A DNA stretch of 64,000 nucleotides, from NCBI RefSeq assembly GCF_003575965.1, contig NZ_QWJJ01000004.1:1-64000 (forward strand). Direction: 5' to 3'. Positions 54,701 to 64,000 of this stretch are shown here, piece by piece. The position numbers were made by a program, and so were the translations under genes. Under the pieces are notes generated by a model. That model was not told where the DNA came from and made no database searches. It saw only the letters and a list, made by a program, of their open reading frames with translations. Position 1 is the first letter of the stretch. Every line of letters begins with the position of its first letter. This DNA is from Pseudooceanicola sediminis. Its GTDB lineage: Bacteria; Pseudomonadota; Alphaproteobacteria; Rhodobacterales; Rhodobacteraceae.

Positions 54701-55426
54701 ATGGATTGGGCGCAACACCGGCGCGAAGCACATGCCTTGGGGCGGATGCAGGAGTTTCTGAAGCAGATCGTCTATGGTGGCAACGACGGTATCGTCACCA
54801 CCTTTGCCATCGTTGCCGGATTCGCCGGCGCCGCCGCCGATGGTGTTGCGGCCATCGGGGGCGTGGCGGTTCTGGTGTTCGGGCTGGCCAACCTGTTTGC
54901 CGACGCGGTGTCGATGGGGCTGGGCGAATTCCTGTCGGGACGCGCACAGCACGATCTGTACCACGCCCGCCGCCAGATGGAGCTGAACGAGATCGCGGTG
55001 AACCCCGATCATGAGCGTGACGAGCTGGAAGTGATTCTGAAGCAGCGCGGTCTGGGCAATGCGGATGCACGCGCCACCGCCGATATCATGGTGCATCACC
55101 CCTCGATCATGGCCGACCTGATGATGACCTATGAATTCGGGATGCACGACCCGGCCGAGGACAATCCGGCGATCAACGGGCTGTTCACATTTGCCAGCTT
55201 CGTGACCTTCGGGGCGGTGCCTCTGGTGCCGTATTTCCTGTTTGCGCCGTCGGACGGGGTGTTCTGGTCTTCGGTGGCCTGCACGTTCGGCGCGCTGAGT
55301 GCGCTTGGTCTGCTGCGCTGGCGTACAACGCGCGAAAACGTCTGGCGCGCCGTGGGCGAAACCGTCACGGTGGGGGCGATCTGCGCGGTTGTCGCCTATG
55401 GTGTGGGGGTGCTGGTCAGCGGCTGA
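54701..55426 (+). CDS. VIT1/CCC1-family transporter
   Basis: The 241-residue membrane protein has the family opening IVYGGNDGIVTTFAIVAGFAGA in parts, DAVSMGLGEFLSGRAQ, a cytoplasmic Glu-rich stretch and three C-terminal helices. Relatives move iron or manganese into vacuoles or out of cells. It starts 79 bases after the catalase, so a peroxide/iron-stress transcript is possible (inference). Confidence 0.85.
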   Translation: MDWAQHRREAHALGRMQEFLKQIVYGGNDGIVTTFAIVAGFAGAAADGVAAIGGVAVLVFGLANLFADAVSMGLGEFLSGRAQHDLYHARRQMELNEIAVNPDHERDELEVILKQRGLGNADARATADIMVHHPSIMADLMMTYEFGMHDPAEDNPAINGLFTFASFVTFGAVPLVPYFLFAPSDGVFWSSVACTFGALSALGLLRWRTTRENVWRAVGETVTVGAICAVVAYGVGVLVSG

Positions 55427-55582
55427 GGCCGAGCATTGTGCATCGCTGCGAAACAGTACCCGGCCCGACGATAGACGTGCCCTGCCACCCGTTAACCAGT
55501 TCCGCGGCGGGGTCGGACGGAGATTTGACGCGTACCGGAGGCTTGGACCGGTCCGCGCAATTTTACTAAAATTAGCGCTACT

Positions 55583-56773
55583 TCAGCCCAGCAGGCCGCT
55601 GTCGCCCGGCAGGCTGCCATAGTGGCGGTGCAGCCGTTGCAGTGCGATGCGCAGGACGATCTTGGCCGAGCGTGCGGACCAGCCCATCTTGCGCTCGGCT
55701 GTTTCCAACCCTTCCAGGTGGCAGCAGCACCGCAGCGCGATATCGCTGAGCCCGGGGCCAAGCTCACCCAGGGCCGTCGCGACACGGTCGCGGGCGGCTT
55801 CGGGGCCACGCGGACGGCCCTTGCCCAGCCCCGAGCTGACGCCGGCGGTCAGGAAGTGATCCCAGTTCTGCGCAATCTGCGGCCCCATCTGCGCCAGTTC
55901 GAAATCTTCGCGCAGCCGTTCCCCGGCGCGAACGTGTTCGGGTTTGAGGAAGGGCGTGCCATCGCGGTCGCGCCGTCGCGCAAGCGCGGCGACCGGCGTG
56001 TCGTTGACAAACCCACGCCCGCGAGGTGTCTCGTCGTCGTCGTCCTGCGCCTGCTCCACGGCTTGCGCGCCGCGCATTTCGAAACCCGCCATCCCCTCGG
56101 CAAATCCACGGGCAGCATTTTCTGACCGTGCAATCAACAGATTGAGCGCCGTTCTTCCCGTCGGTGTGATGGTATATCGCGAAACACGGCCAGGGGTCTT
56201 GCAGGCGATCCAATCCTTCAGCGCCATCGCCTCGGCCAGATCCCGGCCGACCACGTCAAGACGATCGGGCGAGCCATCGATGCGGTCGCGCACCACCACC
56301 GCCTTATCCATGTCTTGCGCCACGGCAAGGACAGTACCGGGACGGGCGAGATGGCGCAGCACCGGCAACGCGTCGCGATTGAGGCGCGCTTCGGTAATGG
56401 GGGGAAGAAATTCGGTCGAGGCGGTCGGTTTCATGACAAGATGCTCCTGTTGGTTTTCCCGACAGGGGGCAGCCCTGCCGCGCCGGCCAAACCGGCTGAG
56501 CGCGGCGTCCACCAGCGGATCATCGCGCAGGGTTTCGTACCGCCGGATCTGACGGAGCACTGTCGAGGCGTGGCAGCCCGCGTCGCGCGCCAGTTGGCGG
56601 ATGGTAATACCGTCTTCGATATGAGCGATGTAGTGACGCGCGGCATTTGGCAGCCAGGACGGCACATGTGCCGCCTGCCCCGCCCGATGCGCCTGGCAGA
56701 TAGGCGCAGGTTCTTTCGTGTGATTCCTATCGATCACGAGCGAGCCCTGCCTTGCAGTCAGAATTATCCCCAT
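55583..56773 (-). CDS. DUF6456 helix-turn-helix protein
   Basis: The 396-residue protein has an N-terminal helix-turn-helix (IRQLARDAGCHASTVLRQI, about 57-75) and a C-terminal DUF6456-like helical part with ERKMGWSARSAKIVLRIAL. Homologues are found in Rhodobacteraceae, often next to a DUF6477 gene, as here. The ATG at 56773 lacks a clear ribosome site, and the divergent partner starts at 57013. It is likely DNA-binding; the function is not known to me. Confidence 0.7.
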   Translation of the reverse strand: MGIILTARQGSLVIDRNHTKEPAPICQAHRAGQAAHVPSWLPNAARHYIAHIEDGITIRQLARDAGCHASTVLRQIRRYETLRDDPLVDAALSRFGRRGRAAPCRENQQEHLVMKPTASTEFLPPITEARLNRDALPVLRHLARPGTVLAVAQDMDKAVVVRDRIDGSPDRLDVVGRDLAEAMALKDWIACKTPGRVSRYTITPTGRTALNLLIARSENAARGFAEGMAGFEMRGAQAVEQAQDDDDETPRGRGFVNDTPVAALARRRDRDGTPFLKPEHVRAGERLREDFELAQMGPQIAQNWDHFLTAGVSSGLGKGRPRGPEAARDRVATALGELGPGLSDIALRCCCHLEGLETAERKMGWSARSAKIVLRIALQRLHRHYGSLPGDSGLLG

Positions 56774-57012
56774 AATTATCTACACCAAACGGCGTTAAGG
56801 TTTCTGAAAGGTTAACTATTAACCCTCACGGCAATCATTGTTTCCAAATGATAAACTATTCTTGCACGACCGTTCGCCGCGCAAAGATCGACGCAACACG
56901 CGTCGGGGTTGTGTAGGTTCAGGTCCTCATGGGGTCCGGGCATCTGCCGAGGCAACGCTGCCAAGGGACGTGTGCCACCTATTGCAACCTGGGAAATCCA
57001 AAGGAAACGACG

Positions 57013-57300
57013 ATGCAGGATGTTCACACAATGCTGGCGCAGCTGCGCCGCCCCGGCCTGCTGGTCCGCGCGGCACGGATTGCGGCAGATGGTTATCGGC
57101 GCGAAACCCACCTGTCTGCGCTGCTGGGGCAGACGGTGCTGCCACGCCACGGCGCGGCGGTGATGAAACTGTGGGAGCGCGAAGCCGAACTGGACCGGCA
57201 GCGTCGCGACCGGTCCAGCATGTATACGCCATCGCACCATGTCGAGGTGCTGTCGGCAATCATGGCCGAGGCGCGTCTTTTGCAGGCAGCGGCGCAATAG
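57013..57300 (+). CDS. DUF6477 family small protein
   Basis: The 95-residue protein is helical and Arg-rich (RRPGLLVRAARIAADGYRR, WEREAELDRQRR, VEVLSAIMAEARLL). AAAGGAAACGACG precedes the ATG at 57013. It is divergent from the DUF6456 gene, a pairing I recall from related genomes. Function unknown. Confidence 0.7.
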   Translation: MQDVHTMLAQLRRPGLLVRAARIAADGYRRETHLSALLGQTVLPRHGAAVMKLWEREAELDRQRRDRSSMYTPSHHVEVLSAIMAEARLLQAAAQ

Positions 57301-57364
57301 ACCCGGTGCCGGGGGATCAGCCGACCCAGAGTTCGGCTGATCGGGCGGTTATGCGGTCAGGTGG

Positions 57365-58915
57365 TCAGGCAAAGGCATCGGGCATTTCGCCCTTGCGACG
57401 CGCGACGAAGGCCGCCAGCGCCTCGGCCTTTTCTGGGTCGAGGAAGGGCTGCTGATAGCTGTCGAGCAGCTTTTTCACGCGGACGGCGGCCAGTGCCTGG
57501 GTGTCGCGCGCGCCTTCGTCCGACCAGGTTTCGAAGGGTTTGTTGTCAAGCAGATCCGAGCGCCAGAAGGCCGTCTGGAAATGCCGCTCGGTGTGGGAAC
57601 AGCCAAGGTAATGCCCGCCGGGACCGACCTCTCGTATCGCGTCCATTGCCTGGGCTTCGGCGTCGTGGGGCACGCCGGCCGCCATGCGATGCAGGATGCC
57701 CAGCTGGTCGGCGTCCATGACAAATTTTTCGAACGACGACACCAGCCCGCCCTCCAGCCAGCCACAGGCGTGCAGCATGAAGTTGACGCCACCGAGCAGA
57801 GCCGCGTTCAGGGTATTGGCCGTCTCGTAAGCCGCCTGCGCGTCTGGCAGTTTCGAGCCGCACAAGCCGCCGCCTGAGCGGAACGGCAGGTTCAGGCGCC
57901 GCGCCAGTTGACCCGCACCATAGAGGATCTGGCTGGCCTCGGGGGTGCCGAAGGTGGGCGCACCGGAGTTCATGTCGATCGTCGTCACGAAGGCACCGAA
58001 GATCACCGGCGCACCGGGGCGCACGAGCTGGGAATAGGCGATGCCCGCCAGGACCTCGGCCAAAACCTGGGTCAGCGTCCCGACGACCGAAACCGGCGCC
58101 ATCGCGCCGCCGACGATGAAGGGCGAGATGATGCTGGCCTGCATGTTCGCGGCATAGATTTCCAGCGCGCCCATCATCGTATCATCGAAGGTCAACGGCG
58201 AGTTGATGTTGATGAGCGAGGTCATGACGGTGTTGTTGGTCGCGAACTCGTCTCCGAACAGGATCTTGCACATGTCGACCGAATCCTGCGCCCGGCTGGG
58301 TTCGGTGACCGATCCCATGAAGGGTTTGTCGGTCAATGTCATATGGGCCAGCAGCATGTCGAGGTGGCGCTTGTTCACCGGCACGTCCGTCGGTTCGCAG
58401 ACGGTGCCGCCGGAATGGTGCAGGTATTTCGACATATAACCGAGGCGCACGAAATTGCGGAAATCCTCCATCGTGGCATAGCGGCGGCCGCCGTCGAGGT
58501 CGCGCACGAAGGGCGGGCCGTAAACCGGAGAGAGCACGAGGTTCTTGCCGCCGATCTCGACATTACGTTCAGGATTGCGGGCGTGCTGGGTAAAGCTGGA
58601 GGGCGCGGTTGCGCACAGCTTGCGGGCCAGTCCGCGCGGGATGTGGACGCGTTCGCCCTGAACATCCGCGCCAGCCTCGCGCCAGCGCTGCAAGGCTGCG
58701 GGATTGTTGACGAAATTGACGCCAATCTCCTCAAGCACGGTTTCGGCGTTGGCCTCGATGATTTCAAGCGCCTCGGTCGACAGCATCTCGAGGTTGGGAA
58801 TGTTCCGCTCGATATATTTTGCCGTGTCGAAACTGACCGCGCTGCGGGCGGCACGGCGGGCCGCCCCGCCTCCGCCGCGCACCCGTTTGCCGCCGACTGC
58901 TGCTTCTTCCGTCAT
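57365..58915 (-). CDS. MttB-family methyltransferase without pyrrolysine
   Basis: The 516-residue protein matches the trimethylamine-methyltransferase (MttB) superfamily across its length, with LVLSPVYGPPFVRD, GSVTEPSRAQDSV and FRSGGGLCGSKLPDAQAAYE in parts. The frame is open with no internal TAG, so it belongs to the non-pyrrolysine group, which includes glycine betaine and other quaternary-amine methyltransferases. No corrinoid protein or reactivase gene lies nearby in the window. The substrate cannot be told. Confidence 0.85.
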   Translation of the reverse strand: MTEEAAVGGKRVRGGGGAARRAARSAVSFDTAKYIERNIPNLEMLSTEALEIIEANAETVLEEIGVNFVNNPAALQRWREAGADVQGERVHIPRGLARKLCATAPSSFTQHARNPERNVEIGGKNLVLSPVYGPPFVRDLDGGRRYATMEDFRNFVRLGYMSKYLHHSGGTVCEPTDVPVNKRHLDMLLAHMTLTDKPFMGSVTEPSRAQDSVDMCKILFGDEFATNNTVMTSLININSPLTFDDTMMGALEIYAANMQASIISPFIVGGAMAPVSVVGTLTQVLAEVLAGIAYSQLVRPGAPVIFGAFVTTIDMNSGAPTFGTPEASQILYGAGQLARRLNLPFRSGGGLCGSKLPDAQAAYETANTLNAALLGGVNFMLHACGWLEGGLVSSFEKFVMDADQLGILHRMAAGVPHDAEAQAMDAIREVGPGGHYLGCSHTERHFQTAFWRSDLLDNKPFETWSDEGARDTQALAAVRVKKLLDSYQQPFLDPEKAEALAAFVARRKGEMPDAFA

Positions 58916-59140
58916 CGCAGATCCTCATGCCTTGTCCCTGAGAGCCGAGTCGGGCCGCGGGATTCCCCCCCTGATAGCGCGTCCACCCGGCCGCGGGAGG
59001 CGCAGATTGCGGCGCGTGAGGGGGGAAAGCGACATGCGATGCACCCGCAGCGACCGTCATGGCGCGCCCCCGTGCCCGGCAATGCCGCGTTGCGCGCGCT
59101 TTCTCTTGCGCCTTTGCGCCGGTCGCACTAATCCCTGCGC

Positions 59141-60990
<1,850 letters not shown>

Positions 60991-61058
60991 CCGCCTAATC
61001 CCCTTGCCTGTTCGCCCCGCCATCTGCGACATTGGGGCAGATCCAACCGGAATTCCGC

Positions 61059-61490
61059 ATGGCCAAGAAAGATACCATTCTGTCGCGCTGCGAAGCCTCG
61101 GGCCTGCGCATGACCGAACAACGCCGGGTGATTTCGGACGTCCTGGACAAGGCGCGCGACCACCCGGACGTGGAACAGCTTCATGCACGCGCCAATGCAC
61201 GGGATCCGCGGATTTCGCTGGCGACGGTCTATCGCACCGTCAAGCTGTTCGAGGGCGCAGGGATCCTGGAGAAGATCGATTTCGGAGATGGCCGGTCACG
61301 CTACGAGGACGCCGAGCGCGATCACCACGATCACCTGATCGACATCACCACCGGCACGGTCATCGAATTCGTCGACCCCGACATCGAGGCCTTGCAGGAG
61401 AAGATTGCGGCCAAGCTGGGCTATCGGCTGCAAGGTCACAAGCTGGAACTCTATGGCGTACCGATCAAGACGGACCGGGCCGCCGAGTGA
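61059..61490 (+). CDS. Fur-family transcriptional regulator
   Basis: The 143-residue protein has the Fur winged helix (GLRMTEQRRVISDVLDKA, ISLATVYRTVKLFE) and the metal-binding stretch HHDHLIDITTG then VIEFVDPDIEALQ. The CxxC zinc motif common in Fur is absent. In alphaproteobacteria such proteins act as Fur/Mur (manganese or iron). GTG/ATG alternatives upstream lack support. Confidence 0.88.
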   Translation: MAKKDTILSRCEASGLRMTEQRRVISDVLDKARDHPDVEQLHARANARDPRISLATVYRTVKLFEGAGILEKIDFGDGRSRYEDAERDHHDHLIDITTGTVIEFVDPDIEALQEKIAAKLGYRLQGHKLELYGVPIKTDRAAE

Positions 61491-62978
<1,488 letters not shown>

Positions 62979-63007
62979 CCTTGGCTGACAAGGTGTGACT
63001 GATGCGC

Positions 63008-63050
63008 ACCGCCCCGCGGCCCCTGATCGGGCTTCGGGGCGGTTTTCTTT
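63008..63050 (+). terminator. Terminator after eno
   Basis: Arms ACCGCCCCG (63008-63016) and CGGGGCGGT (63035-63043) followed by TTTTCTTT. Confidence 0.75.
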
Positions 63051-63080
63051 GGTTAATCAGGCGATTGGCCCCGGATTTTC

Positions 63081-63124
63081 AACGTCGGTATCAGAACGGT
63101 ATCGAAGCGGTATCCGGGCGGTGC
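63081..63124. repeat. 44-bp element of 11-bp direct repeats, copy 2
   Basis: AACGTC, then GGTATCAGAAC, GGTATCGAAGC and GGTATCCGGGC (63087-63119), then GGTGC. Same order and spacing as at 51983-52026. Confidence 0.8.
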
Positions 63125-63192
63125 AACGGCGGCGGAAATGCCCTGGTTAACGCAGCGTGCGCTGCCCTCCTGGTTCAGAGGCACCGGAGGAG

Positions 63193-63319
63193 GCGACAGG
63201 CGGTGCGCAGCACCACAAAGCGACAGACGGCACGCAGCACCGCAAAGCGACAGGCGGTGCGCGGCACCACACGGAGCGCAGCGGCACGTCGGGCGTACCG
63301 GGCGTCGGGCGTACCGGGC
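63193..63319. repeat. Minisatellite: three 27-bp units then two 16-bp units
   Basis: Three 27-bp units beginning GCGACAGRCGG run from 63193 to 63273, followed by two identical 16-bp units GTCGGGCGTACCGGGC (63288-63319). They lie downstream of eno and the DUF2798 gene, between their converging 3' ends. Confidence 0.8.
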
Positions 63320-63341
63320 GTGGGGCGATGCGGGCGTCAGA

Positions 63342-63590
63342 TCAGATCGTTCGCTTGATCGGCAGCAGGCGCAACGTCAGCGACGCGAGCTTGAACGCGA
63401 CCGGGCAGACCATCAGCGACAGCACGAAGGCGATTGGCCAGGACGTCAGCCAGTTCTGCATCCATTGAAAAAGCCAGCCGTCGGCGAATCCGATGGGTAG
63501 GATCGACATTGCAAAGCTCATCAACAGCGCCATCAGGCCGGAGATGAAGAATTGCGAGACGATGATGGTGGTCTTGGTCGTGGGGGGCAT
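63342..63590 (-). CDS. DUF2798 small membrane protein
   Basis: The 82-residue protein has two hydrophobic helices, FFISGLMALLMSFAMSILPI and WPIAFVLSLMVCPVAFKLA, as in DUF2798. GGAGACTGAC lies upstream of the ATG at 63590. It converges with eno over a repeat-filled gap. Function unknown. Confidence 0.78.
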   Translation of the reverse strand: MPPTTKTTIIVSQFFISGLMALLMSFAMSILPIGFADGWLFQWMQNWLTSWPIAFVLSLMVCPVAFKLASLTLRLLPIKRTI

Positions 63591-63884
63591 GTCAGTCTCC
63601 GGTAAAAGATGGCAGGGTGCCGACGCAGATACGCTGCGGCTAACGTGAGCAATGCGTTGGTTCGGACCGCGAAGACCTTGCCGTGCGGCGGCACGGCGAC
63701 CGGGATAACCACCCGGCCTTTGGCTTTTCGTCTGTGGCTGAATAGTCTGTGGTCATGATTCGCGTCAAACAACGATGCACAACACCGTTAACCGGCGCAC
63801 CGCGCCCCCCTCTCTCGCCCCGATCTGCTTCGCCGGCTGTGTCCTGAGTGCAGTCCGGTGGCGCAGGCCAGCAAGGAGCCCTGC

Positions 63885-64000
63885 ATGACCGCCGACGAGA
63901 TCATCGCCCTGCTGGACCTGACCCCCCACCCCGAGGGCGGCCATTTCCGCCAGACGTGGATTGCCGACGCCGGAGCGGAGCGCGCGGCAGGCACCTGCAT
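63885..64000 (+). CDS. DUF985 cupin-family protein, cut by window end
   Basis: Only the first 38 or so codons are in the window, reading MTADEIIALLDLTPHPEGGHFRQTW in parts, the typical N-terminus of DUF985 cupins (PHPEGGxxRxTW). CAAGGAG lies 7 bases before the ATG at 63885. The gene continues past 64000. Confidence 0.75.
   Translation, partial: MTADEIIALLDLTPHPEGGHFRQTWIADAGAERAAGTC

Larger units (their letters stand above)
62979..63341. other. Gene-free 363-bp region with terminator and two repeat clusters
   Basis: It contains the eno terminator (63008-63050), the second 11-bp repeat element (63081-63124), three 27-bp units (63193-63273) and two 16-bp units (63288-63319). Plus-strand open frames across it (from 63138 and 63157) encode only repeat-derived low-complexity sequence. 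Confidence 0.6.

Noticed and set aside
53080-54702. A 540-codon open frame on the minus strand
   Set aside because: It is antisense to the catalase gene and shows only low-complexity sequence.
57365-58915. Pyrrolysine-containing MttB
   Set aside because: The frame has no internal TAG and the protein is full length without readthrough.
63193-63319. Possible CRISPR array
   Set aside because: The units are directly adjacent without unique spacers, differ in length (27 and 16 bp) and no cas gene is near.
63788-64000. A minus-strand open frame at the window end
   Set aside because: The plus strand there encodes a recognisable DUF985 N-terminus with a good ribosome site.

Overview
The window is a GC-rich piece of an alphaproteobacterial chromosome, most likely from the Rhodobacteraceae (Roseobacter/Paracoccus side). 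The main support is the gene order dusB(nifR3)-ntrB-ntrC-ntrY-ntrX at 38.0-45.4 kb with an NtrC that lacks GAFTGA, a fused ispDF gene, a DUF6456/DUF6477 pair, and many ATGA stop-start overlaps. No tRNA, rRNA, CRISPR array, prophage or insertion sequence was recognised. Gene families were recognised by reading motifs in the translations, without any database search.

Region 1 (0.2-8.2 kb) is a salvage or catabolic block. A polyamine-class ABC importer (binding protein, two permeases, ATPase) is co-transcribed with an aminohydrolase and a nucleoside hydrolase. A converging M20 amidohydrolase and a phosphoribosyltransferase follow. The set suggests import and breakdown of a nucleoside-like or aminated heterocycle.

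Region 2 (8.2-31.8 kb) is an accessory catabolic island. It holds two NitT/TauT-class ABC importers, four GntR/LysR/MFS-type control and transport genes, and the following enzymes: two AmiE-like nitrilase-superfamily proteins, a Rieske oxygenase with its reductase, an M20 amidohydrolase, a DapA-family lyase, three SDRs, a NIPSNAP protein, a RidA protein, and a hydantoinase-racemase-LysR operon. Nine near-identical palindromes of the form TGGTATACCA sit in front of most of its operons. They fit operators of the two FCD-type GntR regulators, each of which is divergent from one nitrilase-like gene. Together this looks like one regulon for uptake, oxygenation and ring or amide hydrolysis of an unidentified nitrogen-containing compound. 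Both nitrilase-like proteins have Arg where the family has its catalytic Lys.

Region 3 (32-38 kb) carries small or housekeeping genes: a TfoX C-terminal-domain protein, Pmp3/YqaE, DUF4112, ndk, an ABC-F ATPase, MarC and a retropepsin-like protease. Region 4 (38-49 kb) is core genome: ntrX, ntrY, ntrC, ntrB and dusB on the minus strand, then ispDF, pgpA and a CinA-type amidase on the plus strand, a COQ10/RatA-like protein, and hpt with a small overlapping membrane-protein gene.

Region 5 (49-64 kb) holds a dihaem cytochrome c, lipA, a peroxiredoxin, divergent oxyR and catalase, a VIT1/CCC1 transporter, the DUF6456/DUF6477 pair, an MttB-family methyltransferase without pyrrolysine, guaA with an overlapping monooxygenase-fold gene, a Fur-family regulator, eno, a DUF2798 membrane protein and the start of a DUF985 cupin gene cut by the window end. 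A 44-bp element made of 11-bp direct repeats occurs twice here, both times between genes.
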